This document shows positions 1 to 8,070 of a stretch of DNA of 25,051 nt, in pieces. A program made the translations under genes and the position numbers. Location of the stretch: NCBI GenBank assembly GCA_023388955.1, contig JAEWFH010000028.1, positions 1-25,051 of the forward strand. The letters run 5' to 3'. Each line of letters starts with the position of its first letter. The first letter of the stretch is position 1. The notes below the pieces were generated by a model, which was not told where the DNA came from, did no database searches, and saw only the letters and a program-made list of their open reading frames with translations. This DNA is from Pseudomonadota bacterium (lineage in GTDB: Bacteria; Pseudomonadota; Gammaproteobacteria; Xanthomonadales; Xanthomonadaceae).

Positions 1-1120
1 CCTCGTACACCACCGTCGGCGCGGTGCTGATCAGGTCCAGGTTGTATTCGCGCTCCAGGCGCTCCTGCACGATCTCCATGTGCAGCATGCCCAGGAAGCC
101 GCAGCGGAAGCCGAAGCCCATCGCCTCCGAGCTTTCGGGCTCGAAGCGCAGCGCGGCATCGTTGAGGCGCAGCTTCTCCAGTGCCTCGCGCAGGTCCGGG
201 TAGTCGTCGGCGTCGACCGGGAACAGGCCCGCGAACACGCGCGGCTGCATCTCCTGGAAGCCCGGCAGCGGCCTGGGTGCCGGGTCGCCGGCCAGGGTCA
301 GGGTGTCGCCCACCGGCGCGCCGTGGACGTCCTTGATGCTGGCGTTGATCCAGCCCACCTCGCCCGCCCGCAGCGCTCCGGTCTCCTTGCGCTTGGGGGT
401 GAACACGCCGACCTTGTCAACCTGGTGGGTGCGTCCGGTCGACATGACCAGGATCTTGTCGCCGTTCTTGATCTCGCCCTGCATCACGCGCACCAGGCTG
501 ACCACGCCCAGGTAGTTGTCGAACCAGGAGTCGATGATCAGCGCCTGCAGCTTGTCGGTATCGCGCGGCTGCGGCGGCGGGATGCGCGTGACGATCGCCT
601 CCAGCACGTCCTCGACGTTGAGGCCGGTCTTGGCGCTGACCGGGATCGCGTCGGAAGCGTCGATGCCGATGACGGCCTCGATCTCCTCCTTGGCGCGGTC
701 GATGTCGGCGGTCGGCAGGTCGATCTTGTTCAGGACCGGGATCACCTCCAGGCCCTGCTCCACCGCCGTGTAGCAGTTGGCGACCGACTGCGCCTCCACG
801 CCCTGGGCGGCGTCGACCACCAGCAGCGCGCCCTCGCAGGCGGCCAGCGAGCGGCTGACCTCGTAGCTGAAGTCGACGTGGCCGGGGGTATCGATGAAGT
901 TCAGGTAGTAGGTCTGGCCGTCCTTCGCGGTGTACGGGACGGAGACCGACTGCGACTTGATGGTGATCCCGCGCTCGCGCTCGATCGGGTTGTTGTCCAG
1001 TACCTGTGCTTCCATCTCGCGCGCCGTCAGGCCGCCGCACAGCTGGATGATGCGGTCGGCAAGCGTCGACTTGCCGTGGTCGACGTGGGCGATGATGGAA
1101 AAGTTGCGGATCTGCTGCAT
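1..1120 (-). CDS. lepA: Elongation factor 4 (LepA), C-terminus beyond window
   Basis: Translational GTPase EF4/LepA, which acts on ribosomes and is linked to initiation and back-translocation. The 373 visible residues are roughly the N-terminal 60% of the usual ~600. G1 motif AHVDHGKST lies at residues 11-19, switch I ERGITIK at 49-55, G3 DTPGH at 77-81 and G4 NKID at 131-134. Domain II and the start of the EF4-specific region follow (GFGFRCGFLGMLHMEIVQERL type). The start ATG at 1120 gives the canonical MQQIRNFSIIAHVDHG N-terminus, although no clear Shine-Dalgarno precedes it. It lies downstream of mucD with a 124-bp gap, and the gap carries hairpins and a possible own promoter. The reading frame continues off the left edge. 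Confidence 0.97.
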   Translation of the reverse strand, partial: MQQIRNFSIIAHVDHGKSTLADRIIQLCGGLTAREMEAQVLDNNPIERERGITIKSQSVSVPYTAKDGQTYYLNFIDTPGHVDFSYEVSRSLAACEGALLVVDAAQGVEAQSVANCYTAVEQGLEVIPVLNKIDLPTADIDRAKEEIEAVIGIDASDAIPVSAKTGLNVEDVLEAIVTRIPPPQPRDTDKLQALIIDSWFDNYLGVVSLVRVMQGEIKNGDKILVMSTGRTHQVDKVGVFTPKRKETGALRAGEVGWINASIKDVHGAPVGDTLTLAGDPAPRPLPGFQEMQPRVFAGLFPVDADDYPDLREALEKLRLNDAALRFEPESSEAMGFGFRCGFLGMLHMEIVQERLEREYNLDLISTAPTVVYE

Positions 1121-1175
1121 GCGGGCGCGGTATCGAGCTGGACGACCGCAGGGCGGCCGGGGCAAAAGGCCGGCG

Positions 1176-1184
1176 ATTATCGCA
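1176..1184 (-). promoter_or_regulatory. Possible extended -10 promoter for lepA
   Basis: On the minus strand the sequence TGCGATAAT fits an extended -10 (TGn followed by GATAAT, 5 of 6 to TATAAT). A start site near 1169 would give lepA a leader of about 50 nt. No convincing -35 is present, as expected for extended -10 promoters; that position is taken by a GC-rich inverted repeat. This is inference from sequence only. Confidence 0.45.
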
Positions 1185-1198
1185 CAGGCCCGCGATTT

Positions 1199-1244
1199 CC
1201 CGGGGCGCGATGCGCCGCGCCCCGGGTTCCACGTGTCCCGGGGC
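1199..1244 (-). terminator. Overlapping GC-rich inverted repeats between mucD and lepA
   Basis: Arm A (1199-1209) and arm B (1216-1226) form a perfect 11-bp inverted repeat with a 6-nt loop. Part of arm B (1219-1226) also pairs perfectly with arm C (1237-1244) as an 8-bp stem with a 10-nt loop. The two stems are mutually exclusive. The structure starts one base after the mucD stop codon. No U-tract follows on the minus strand, so a classical intrinsic terminator is not certain; it could be an mRNA 3'-end stabiliser or attenuator. Confidence 0.5.
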
Positions 1245-2744
1245 CTAGGGCGCGGTCAGGGTCACGTACTGGGCCGCACCGGCGCCCCGCTGGACCAGCA
1301 GCATCACGGTCTGGCCCGGGTCGACGGCTTCCAGGCGCTGCTCCAGCTCCGCGGCGCTGGCAACACTGGCGCTGCCCACCGCGATGATGACGTCGCCGTT
1401 GCGCAGGCCGGCCTCGCGGGCCGCCTCGCCGTCGGCACGTACCACCTGCACGCCCTCGTCCTCGCCCAGGCCCAGCCGCTGGCGCTGGTCCGCGGTCAGG
1501 TCGCGCGCCTGCAGGCCGAAGCGGGCGATCCCGGCTGCCTCGGCCGCTGCCGGCTCGGTGCGGTCGCCGCCACTGGATACGGTCGGATCCGCCGGCTCGC
1601 CGCCGATGGTCAGGTCGACCGTGCGCAGCCGCCCGTCACGGAACACTTCCAGCTCGGCACGGGTGCCCGGCGCGACCATGCCGACCATCGGCGGCAGGTC
1701 GGAGGCGTCGTTGATACGGGTGCCGTTGAAGGAGCGGATCACGTCCATCCGACGCAGCCCGGCATCGGCGGCGGCACTGCCCGGCTCCACCTGGGTCACC
1801 AGGGCGCCCCGGGTGTCGGGCAGGTCGATCGCATCGGCCTGGGCGGTGGAGACCGGCTGGATCACCACGCCGATCCGGCCGCGGCTGACCTGCCCGGTCT
1901 GCTTGATCTGCTCGACGGCGTTCATCGCCAGGTCGATCGGGATCGCGAAGCTCACGCCCATGTAGCCGCCGGAGTTGGAGAAGATCTGCGAGTTGATCCC
2001 CACCACCTCGCCGGAGGTGTTGAGCAGCGGGCCGCCGGAGTTGCCGCGGTTGATCGCCACGTCGGTCTGGATGAAGGGCACGTACTGCTGGCCCGAATAG
2101 GGATTGGAACGGCCGACCGCGCTCACGATACCGGCGGTGACCGACTGGTCCAGGCCGAACGGCGAGCCGATGGCGATCACCCACTGCCCCGGCTTGAGGT
2201 CGGCGGAGTTGCCCGGGCGCATCCAGCGCAGGCCGTCGGCCTCGATCTTCAGCAGCGCCACGTCGTACTGCTCGTCGCTGCCCACCACCTCGGCCTCCAG
2301 CTCACGCCGGTCGGACAGGGTCACCTTGACCGTGTCGGCGCCGGCGATGACGTGGTGGTTGGTCAGCACGTAGCCATCGGCGGAGATGACGAAACCGCTG
2401 CCCAGCGACACCCCGCCACCGCGCGGGCCCTCCGGCACGCCGGGGAACGGCATCCCGAAGCGGCGCAGGAAGTCCTCGAGTCCCGGCGGCAACTGCTGCG
2501 AGGGATCGGCCTGGCGCGGCGCGGTCTCGGCGCTGATGTTGACCACCGCCGGCCCGACGCGGTCGACCAGCGCAGTGAAGTCCGGCAGGCCGGTGACCAG
2601 CGGCGCCGCGGTCGGCGGGGTGACCGCCTGCGCGGCGACGGCACCGGTCGTGGCGTCGACCGGGGTCATCTGCGCGGTGCAGGCGGCGGGAGCGGCGGAG
2701 AACAGCACGCCCATCAGGGCGAAGGTTCGAAGCTTCGGGTTCAT
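1245..2744 (-). CDS. mucD: DegP/HtrA-family periplasmic serine protease MucD
   Basis: Periplasmic Do-family protease that degrades misfolded envelope proteins and usually dampens the sigma-E response. It has 499 residues. The N-terminus is a signal peptide (residues 1-22). The trypsin-like domain holds the triad His131 (TNHHVI), Asp161 (YDVALLK) and Ser236 (GNSGGPL). PDZ1 spans about 287-380 and PDZ2 about 408-497. The ATG at 2744 is chosen because it begins the signal peptide and has GAGG upstream; an in-frame GTG at 2786, directly after the rseA stop, would add 14 charged residues before it. Cys22 follows Pro-Ala-Ala, a poor lipobox, so lipidation is uncertain. It is third in the rpoE-rseA-mucD operon, 42 bp after rseA. 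Confidence 0.95.
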   Translation of the reverse strand: MNPKLRTFALMGVLFSAAPAACTAQMTPVDATTGAVAAQAVTPPTAAPLVTGLPDFTALVDRVGPAVVNISAETAPRQADPSQQLPPGLEDFLRRFGMPFPGVPEGPRGGGVSLGSGFVISADGYVLTNHHVIAGADTVKVTLSDRRELEAEVVGSDEQYDVALLKIEADGLRWMRPGNSADLKPGQWVIAIGSPFGLDQSVTAGIVSAVGRSNPYSGQQYVPFIQTDVAINRGNSGGPLLNTSGEVVGINSQIFSNSGGYMGVSFAIPIDLAMNAVEQIKQTGQVSRGRIGVVIQPVSTAQADAIDLPDTRGALVTQVEPGSAAADAGLRRMDVIRSFNGTRINDASDLPPMVGMVAPGTRAELEVFRDGRLRTVDLTIGGEPADPTVSSGGDRTEPAAAEAAGIARFGLQARDLTADQRQRLGLGEDEGVQVVRADGEAAREAGLRNGDVIIAVGSASVASAAELEQRLEAVDPGQTVMLLVQRGAGAAQYVTLTAP

Positions 2745-2786
2745 CGATACTCGGCCTCGGGAGAAAGGAAAAGCGCGAAGTCGCAC

Positions 2787-3761
2787 TCAGTGCTGCCCGG
2801 CCGGCTCCATGGCCGGCGGCAGCGCCACGCCCAGCTGCTCTTGCAGCTCCGGCGGCAGGTGCGGCTCGAAGGGGTAGAACGTCGGGGCTGCAGTCTGTGA
2901 CCCGGCCCCGAAGCTGGCGGTGAAGGCACTGCGGCCCGACAGCGCCGGCAGCGCCCGCGGCCAGGGACGCGACGCAATGGTGTCGGTGGGCGCGAACGGC
3001 TCCTGCAACGCCGGTGCCGGCTCGCCCGCGCCCGCGACACGGATGTCGCGCTCTGCCGTGGGCGCCGGATCGATGGCGGCGGCGATCGCCACCCGTGCCG
3101 GCGCGGACGGCGTGTTTCGCGCCTGCGAGGCGCGCAGCGCCGCGCGCTGCTGCTGGCCGCGCGAACGCGCCGCCTCGCGGCGGCCGGCATCCACCGCCGC
3201 CACCGCTAGCGGGGCCGCCGCGGCCAGTGCCGGCACACCGCCTGCCGGATCAGCGGATGCCCCGGAGGGGGAGGTTGCCGCCAGTGCGGGATCCGGATCG
3301 ACTGCCGCGCGCTCCGCCGGGGCATTGGCAGGCGCGGGCCCGAGCCGTATCTCGCTGGCATCGGCCAGCTCCGCGTCCGGGCCGGGCTGCAATGGCGGTC
3401 GCACCGCGAACAGCGCGATCATCGCCACCGAGGCGGCCAGCGCGGCGCCCCCGATCCAGCGCGCGTGGCGGCGGCCGGAGGCAGGTGCCGGCATGGAGGG
3501 GATGCGGGGGGGGGTGGTTGCCGTCGCCACCTGCTCCGCGGCCACTGCCGCGGCCACCCGGGAAGCAAAGCCCGCCGGCGCCGGCAACACCGGCTCGCCA
3601 CGCAGCACGTCGCCGGCCAACTGCCAGCGCGCCGCCGCCTGCTGCCAGGCGGTGTCGTGGGAAAGCCGGCGCAGCGCGAACCGGCGCGCGTCGCCGGAAA
3701 GCTCGCCGTCCAGCAGCGCGCCCAGCGTCCCGCGGTCTTCAGGAGTCATGGATCCAGTCAT
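2787..3761 (-). CDS. rseA: Anti-sigma-E factor RseA (MucA-like)
   Basis: Inner-membrane anti-sigma factor expected to hold RpoE inactive until regulated proteolysis. It has 324 residues. Residues 1-75 resemble the RseA N-terminal sigma-binding domain (LGALLDGELSGDARRFALRRL). A single transmembrane segment lies at about 102-120. The periplasmic part (121-324) is long, very rich in Ala and Pro and looks low-complexity, unlike the compact RseB-binding domain of enteric RseA. ATG 3761 is chosen because TGAGGA, overlapping the rpoE stop, lies 8 nt upstream; ATG 3749 is an alternative. No rseB-like gene follows; mucD comes next. Identity rests on the N-terminal domain, the topology and the position after rpoE. 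Confidence 0.88.
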   Translation of the reverse strand: MTGSMTPEDRGTLGALLDGELSGDARRFALRRLSHDTAWQQAAARWQLAGDVLRGEPVLPAPAGFASRVAAAVAAEQVATATTPPRIPSMPAPASGRRHARWIGGAALAASVAMIALFAVRPPLQPGPDAELADASEIRLGPAPANAPAERAAVDPDPALAATSPSGASADPAGGVPALAAAAPLAVAAVDAGRREAARSRGQQQRAALRASQARNTPSAPARVAIAAAIDPAPTAERDIRVAGAGEPAPALQEPFAPTDTIASRPWPRALPALSGRSAFTASFGAGSQTAAPTFYPFEPHLPPELQEQLGVALPPAMEPAGQH

Positions 3762-3771
3762 CGTCGCGTCC

Positions 3772-4368
3772 TCAGTGCACCGCGCCGCCGCCGCCGTCGA
3801 GCAGCGGCGCCAGGGCGGCATCGATCGCTTCGCGGGCACGGAAGATCCGCGAGCGCACCGTGCCCACCGGGCACTCCATGCGCTCGGCGATCTCCTGGTA
3901 GCCCAGCCCCTCCGCTTCGCGCAGGGTGATCGCCTCGCGCAGCTCCGGCGCCAGCCCGGCGACCACGTCCATCACCACCTGCGCGACCTGCTCGCGGGCG
4001 AGTTCGCGATCCGGGGTGTCGTGGTCGCGCAGGCGCAGGCCGGCGTCGAAGTTCTCGGCGTCGACGACGTCGATGTCCGCGCCGGGCGGGCGGCGCCCCT
4101 GGGCAACAAGATGGTTCTTTGCGGTGTTCACTGCGATGCGATGCAACCATGTATGGAACTGCGAGTCGCCACGGAAGCTGCCGATGGCGCGGTACGCGCG
4201 GAGGAAGGCCTCCTGGGCCACGTCCTGGCATTCCGCCCAGTCGGCGACGTAGCGGCCCACGAGGGCGAGGATGCGATGCTGGTGCCGGCGCACGAGGACG
4301 TCGAACGCCGCGCTGTCACCTTGCTGCACACGCTGTACCAGCTCCTGATCCAGTTCGTTATCGGCCAT
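3772..4368 (-). CDS. rpoE: RNA polymerase sigma-E factor (ECF, RpoE)
   Basis: Extracytoplasmic-function sigma factor for the envelope/heat-stress regulon. It has 198 residues. Sigma region 2 lies at about 24-90, with CQDVAQEAFLRAYRAI for core binding and FHTWLHRIAVNTAKNHL for -10 recognition. Region 4 lies at about 134-185, with helix-turn-helix GYQEIAERMECPVGTVRSR for -35 recognition. The start MADNELDQEL (ATG 4368) matches RpoE-type N-termini and has AAGGAG 10 nt upstream; an ORF extension to 4410 would overlap the predicted -10. It heads the rpoE-rseA-mucD operon, with the rseA start 10 bp after its stop. The sigma-E-like promoter upstream implies autoregulation. Confidence 0.95.
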   Translation of the reverse strand: MADNELDQELVQRVQQGDSAAFDVLVRRHQHRILALVGRYVADWAECQDVAQEAFLRAYRAIGSFRGDSQFHTWLHRIAVNTAKNHLVAQGRRPPGADIDVVDAENFDAGLRLRDHDTPDRELAREQVAQVVMDVVAGLAPELREAITLREAEGLGYQEIAERMECPVGTVRSRIFRAREAIDAALAPLLDGGGGAVH

Positions 4369-4409
4369 ACCGCCGCCGGCGCTCCTTCGGGCTCGGCCTT
4401 GGCCGAACA

Positions 4410-4437
4410 ATGGACAACCCTTTCGGGGAAAAGTTCC
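4410..4437 (-). promoter_or_regulatory. Sigma-E-type autoregulatory promoter of rpoE
   Basis: On the minus strand GGAACTT (plus 4431-4437) is an exact sigma-E -35 core. It is followed after 15 nt by GTCCAT (4410-4415), a partial match to the GTC-type -10 of RpoE promoters. The predicted start near 4403 leaves a leader of about 35 nt before the rpoE ATG. Autoregulation by RpoE is well known in the family; its use here is inferred. Confidence 0.72.
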
Positions 4438-4499
4438 AACGGGGGAGACTTTGGGGCAGCCCCGGCCGTGCGCAAGCGCCAGGGGTCATGCCGGCGGAT

Positions 4500-4529
4500 T
4501 TGACGGGGGCGAAACGCCGCCCGGATCAT
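4500..4529 (+). promoter_or_regulatory. Sigma-70-like promoter for the fadB-like gene
   Basis: TTGACG (4500-4505, 5 of 6 to consensus) and GATCAT (4524-4529, 4 of 6) are separated by 18 bp. Transcription from near 4536 would give a leader of about 29 nt. The element sits back to back with the rpoE promoter. No clear FadR-type operator was recognised between them. Confidence 0.5.
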
Positions 4530-4564
4530 AGCGGCTCCTTCCATACCTGAACGGATGGTGCCGG

Positions 4565-6640
4565 ATGGCCACGAACGCGTCCGCAGTCCCCGGTTTCGAC
4601 GGCCTGCGCCTGCAGCACTGGCATTGGCAGATGCGCGATGACGGCGTGCTGGTGCTTTCCCTGGACCGCGCCGGCGAGGCGGTCAACGCCTTGTCCCAGG
4701 ACGTGCTGATCGAGCTGGACGGCCTGCTCGAGCGCCTGGCGATCGACCCGCCCAAGGCCGTGGTCTTCGCCTCCGGCAAGGACAGCGGCTTCATTGCCGG
4801 GGCCGACATCAAGGAGTTCCGTGACTTCGACGCCCAGGGCACCGTCGGCGGCGCGCTCAAGCGCGGCCAGCAGGTGTTCCAGCGCCTGGCCTCCCTGCCC
4901 TCGCCCACCGTGGCCGCGATCCATGGCTTCTGCATGGGCGGCGGCACCGAGCTGGCGCTGGCCTGCGACTACCGCGTCGCCAGCAAGGACCCCTCCACCC
5001 GCATCGGGCTGCCCGAGGTGAAGCTGGGCATCTACCCGGGCTGGGGCGGCAGCGTGCGCCTGCCGCGGCTGATCGGCGCCCCCGACGCACTGGACCTCAT
5101 GCTCACCGGCCGGACCCTGTCGGCATCGGCCGCGAAGGCCAAGGGCGTCGTCGACCGCACCGCCGAGAAGGCCATGCTGGTGGACACCGCGGCGGCGCTC
5201 GCACTCAAGGGCAGCACGCGCCCGCTGCGCCAGCGCTTCATGGGCTGGCTCACCAACACCTGGCCGGCGCGGCAGGTGATCGCGCCGATGTCGCTCAAGC
5301 AGGTAGCGCGCAAGGCCCGCAAGGACCACTACCCGGCGCCGTACGCGCTGATCAACACCTGGAAGGCGACTGGCGGCGGCCTGGAGCGCAAGCTCGCCGC
5401 CGAGCGCAAGTCGGTCACGAAGCTGGCCGGCACGCCCACCGCGCGCAACCTGATCCGCGTGTTCTTCCTGCAGGAACGCCTCAAGTCGGCCGGCGGCCGG
5501 GACCACGGCATCGGCCACGTACACGTGGTCGGCGCGGGGGTGATGGGGGGCGACATCGCGGCCTGGTCGGCCTACAAGGGCTTCCAGGTCACCCTCGCCG
5601 ACCGCGGGCAGGAATACATCGACAAGGCGCTCTCGCGCGCCGGCGAGCTGTTCGCCAAGAAGGTGAAGGACGAATCGAAGCGGCCGGAGGTCGCCGCGCG
5701 CCTGCAGGGCGACCTGGCCGGGGATGGCGCCGCCCGCGCCGACCTGGTGATCGAGGCGATCATCGAACAGCCCGCCGCCAAGCGCGAGCTGTACGCCAGC
5801 GTGGAGCCGGCGATGAAGCCGGGGGCACTGCTGACCAGCAACACCTCCTCGATCCCGCTCGATGAGCTGGCCGAAGGCCTGCAGCGCCCGGCACAGTTCG
5901 CCGGCCTGCACTACTTCAACCCGGTCGCGCTGATGCCGCTGGTGGAGATCGTCCGCCATGCCCACATGGACGCCGGCACCGAGCAGCGCCTGGCCGGCTT
6001 CTGCAAGGCGCTGGGCAAGCTGCCGGTGCCGGTCGCCGGCACCCCGGGCTTCCTGGTCAACCGGGTGCTGTTCCCGTACATGCTCGAGGCGGTGACGGCC
6101 TATTCGGAAGGCATCCCGGGCCGCGCCATCGACAAGGCCGCCGAAGCCTTCGGCATGCCGATGGGCCCGATCGAGCTGGTCGATACCGTGGGCCTGGACG
6201 TCGCCGCCGGCGTGGGCGCGGAGCTGTCCCCGTTCCTGGGGCTGCAGGTGCCCGAGGCGCTGGCCAGCCAGGCCGAACCGGGCAAGCGCGGCAAGAAGGA
6301 TGGCCAGGGGCTGTATCGCTGGGAGGAAGGCAAGGCGGTCAAGCCCGAGCTGCCCGACGGCTACCAGGCGCCCGAGGACCTGCAGGACCGGCTGGTCCTG
6401 CCCCTGCTCAACGAGGCGGTGGCCTGCCTGCACGACGGCGTGGTGGCCGATGCCGACCTGCTGGATGCCGGCGTCATCTTCGGTACCGGCTTCGCCCCGT
6501 TCCGGGGTGGTCCGATCCAGCACATCCGCGACACCGGTCCCGAGGTGCTGCTGGAGCGGCTGCGGCAGCTGCAGAGCCGCCACGGCGAACGCTTCGCCCC
6601 GCGCCCGGGCTGGGATTCCCCGGCACTGCGCCAGGGCTGA
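4565..6640 (+). CDS. FadB/FadJ-like enoyl-CoA hydratase / 3-hydroxyacyl-CoA dehydrogenase
   Basis: Bifunctional beta-oxidation enzyme of 691 residues (E. coli FadB has 729). It hydrates enoyl-CoA and oxidises L-3-hydroxyacyl-CoA with NAD. The N-terminal crotonase domain (about 20-210) keeps both acidic catalytic residues, Glu129 (GGGTELALACDYR) and Glu151 (LPEVKLGIYPGWGG). The dehydrogenase part starts near 316 with the dinucleotide motif GAGVMG (323-328) and holds catalytic His449 (GLHYFNPV) and Glu461. A C-terminal helical domain follows. The ATG start has only a weak ribosome site, but upstream codons in frame offer no better one. No thiolase (fadA) lies in the window. It is divergent from rpoE and converges on pilZ with 7 bp between stops. 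FadB versus FadJ cannot be settled from sequence alone. Confidence 0.92.
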   Translation: MATNASAVPGFDGLRLQHWHWQMRDDGVLVLSLDRAGEAVNALSQDVLIELDGLLERLAIDPPKAVVFASGKDSGFIAGADIKEFRDFDAQGTVGGALKRGQQVFQRLASLPSPTVAAIHGFCMGGGTELALACDYRVASKDPSTRIGLPEVKLGIYPGWGGSVRLPRLIGAPDALDLMLTGRTLSASAAKAKGVVDRTAEKAMLVDTAAALALKGSTRPLRQRFMGWLTNTWPARQVIAPMSLKQVARKARKDHYPAPYALINTWKATGGGLERKLAAERKSVTKLAGTPTARNLIRVFFLQERLKSAGGRDHGIGHVHVVGAGVMGGDIAAWSAYKGFQVTLADRGQEYIDKALSRAGELFAKKVKDESKRPEVAARLQGDLAGDGAARADLVIEAIIEQPAAKRELYASVEPAMKPGALLTSNTSSIPLDELAEGLQRPAQFAGLHYFNPVALMPLVEIVRHAHMDAGTEQRLAGFCKALGKLPVPVAGTPGFLVNRVLFPYMLEAVTAYSEGIPGRAIDKAAEAFGMPMGPIELVDTVGLDVAAGVGAELSPFLGLQVPEALASQAEPGKRGKKDGQGLYRWEEGKAVKPELPDGYQAPEDLQDRLVLPLLNEAVACLHDGVVADADLLDAGVIFGTGFAPFRGGPIQHIRDTGPEVLLERLRQLQSRHGERFAPRPGWDSPALRQG

Positions 6641-6647
6641 GCATGCC

Positions 6648-7004
6648 CTACATGGTGTGGGTGGGGCGCTCCGCGTCCAGGCTGCCGGCCAGCAGGGCCT
6701 CGATCCGGCCCTTGAGCGCATCGCCTTCGGGGCCGTCGTTGAACTGCACCCCGATGCCCGCCGGACGCGCGCCCTGCGCACCGGCCGGGGTCACCCAGAC
6801 CACCTTTCCGGCGATCGGCATGCGCTCGCTGGACTCGGGCAGGGTCACCAGCACGAACACCTCGTCGCCGAGGAAATAGCGCCGGGGCGTGGGCACGAAC
6901 AGCCCGCCCTGGCGGATGTAGGGCATGTACGCGTTGTACAGCGCCGCCTTGTCCTTCACCGCGAGGGTCAGGATCCCCTGCCTCGCGCCCCCTGCTGCAA
7001 CCAT
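6648..7004 (-). CDS. pilZ: Type IV pilus assembly protein PilZ
   Basis: Small single-domain protein (118 residues) of the founding PilZ type, required for type IV pilus biogenesis. In Xanthomonas the homologue is known to contact the pilus ATPase PilB and the FimX EAL protein. Visible landmarks are GGLFVPTPRRYFLGDEVFVL, SSERMPIAGKVVWVTP and GIGVQF. The RxxxR and D/NxSxxG signature for cyclic di-GMP binding is absent, as in other proteins of this type, so it probably does not bind the messenger itself. The C-terminus PTHTM fits the family. ATG 7004 has CAGGG upstream. It is the last gene of the long minus-strand run, 43 bp after holB; the holB-pilZ linkage is also seen in Pseudomonas. Confidence 0.93.
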   Translation of the reverse strand: MVAAGGARQGILTLAVKDKAALYNAYMPYIRQGGLFVPTPRRYFLGDEVFVLVTLPESSERMPIAGKVVWVTPAGAQGARPAGIGVQFNDGPEGDALKGRIEALLAGSLDAERPTHTM

Positions 7005-7047
7005 CGTCCGGTATCCCTGCTTGCCATGGCCGCCAGCGGCCAGTCCA

Positions 7048-8070
7048 TCACCCCGGCCGCGCGTGCACCGCGCGCCAGGCCAGCAACAACTCCACCACCA
7101 CCAGGTCGGCGCGGACCGTGCTGCGCAGCAGGTCGCGGGCCTTGTTGGCGCGGTCGAACCACTCCGCCAGACTGCGCGTGCGCGCCGGGTCGGTCAAGTT
7201 CGCCGAAGCCTGCTCCAGCGCCAGGTCCGCCGCCAGCCGCAGCCGCAGCGGCCCGTTCGCATCGGCGGTCCAGGCCTGGGCCAGGGCCGGCACGGCGGTG
7301 CGTCCGCTGGCCACCCCGGCCAACCCACCGGCCACCTCGCGGCGCAGCTCCAGCACGCCCTCCCCGAGCCAGGCATGGGCCTGTCCGGGGTGGCCGCGCG
7401 CGGCATCCAGGGCCTCGTCGACGTCCCCGGCACCATGGCCCTGCTCCAGCAGCCACTGGCGTGCCTCCTCCCGTGGCGGCAGGCGGAACTCCAGCTTCTG
7501 GCAGCGGCTGCGGATGGTCGCCGGCAGGCGCGCCGGCTCGGAAGCGACGATCCACAGGTAGCGCCCCGGAACCGGTTCTTCCAGCGTCTTGAGCAGCGCG
7601 TTGGCGGCGGCGGTGTTGACCGCCTCGCCCGGGTCGATGATCGCCACCCGGGCACGGCCGTACTGCGGGGTCAGCGCCATCTGCTCGCCGAGCGCACGAA
7701 CCTGGTCGATGACGATCTCGGTACGCATGCGCGGCGGACGCACCTTGTGGTTCCAGGCGTGGCCGACCAGCAACAGGTCCGGATGCGCCGCATGGCCCCA
7801 CGGGTGCGCCGGGCTGCCGTCGGGCCGCAGCTCGATCGGGTCGAGCTGGGAGCGCGAGGCCAGCAGGCGGCAACTGCGGCACTGGCCGCACGGTGTCCCG
7901 CCGGCTGCAGGCGACTCGCACAGCACGCGGGCGGCCAGGCGCTCGGCGACCTCGCGCTTGCCCAGTTGCGCCGGACCGCACAGCAGCAGGCCATGCGCCA
8001 GCCGGCCACTGTCGAGCGCGGCGGCGGCACGGTCGTGGATCCGCGCCTGCCAGGGTGCCAGGGCGCTCAT
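7048..8070 (-). CDS. holB: DNA polymerase III delta-prime subunit
   Basis: Clamp-loader subunit that helps load the beta clamp. It has 340 residues (E. coli 334). The AAA+ fold starts with a degenerate P-loop, GPAQLGKRE (32-40), as expected for delta-prime, which does not hydrolyse ATP. Zinc-site cysteines are Cys51, Cys61, Cys64 and Cys67. The sensor region NTAAANALLKTLEEP and the SRC motif at 188-190 are intact. The start ATG overlaps the tmk stop by 4 bases (ATGA), implying translational coupling and fixing the start. A His-rich insertion (HPWGHAAHPD, about 89-98) precedes the usual HPD position. Confidence 0.95.
   Translation of the reverse strand: MSALAPWQARIHDRAAAALDSGRLAHGLLLCGPAQLGKREVAERLAARVLCESPAAGGTPCGQCRSCRLLASRSQLDPIELRPDGSPAHPWGHAAHPDLLLVGHAWNHKVRPPRMRTEIVIDQVRALGEQMALTPQYGRARVAIIDPGEAVNTAAANALLKTLEEPVPGRYLWIVASEPARLPATIRSRCQKLEFRLPPREEARQWLLEQGHGAGDVDEALDAARGHPGQAHAWLGEGVLELRREVAGGLAGVASGRTAVPALAQAWTADANGPLRLRLAADLALEQASANLTDPARTRSLAEWFDRANKARDLLRSTVRADLVVVELLLAWRAVHARPG

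Noticed and set aside
2745..2786. Upstream GTG start (2786) for mucD
   Set aside because: It would put 14 basic residues before the signal peptide; ATG 2744 begins a normal signal sequence.
930..2900. 656-residue plus-strand open frame
   Set aside because: Antisense to mucD and the lepA start; repetitive His/Asp/Arg/Val composition typical of shadows.
4526..6781. 751-residue minus-strand open frame
   Set aside because: Lies opposite the fadB-like gene, which has intact catalytic motifs; no recognisable domain on this strand.
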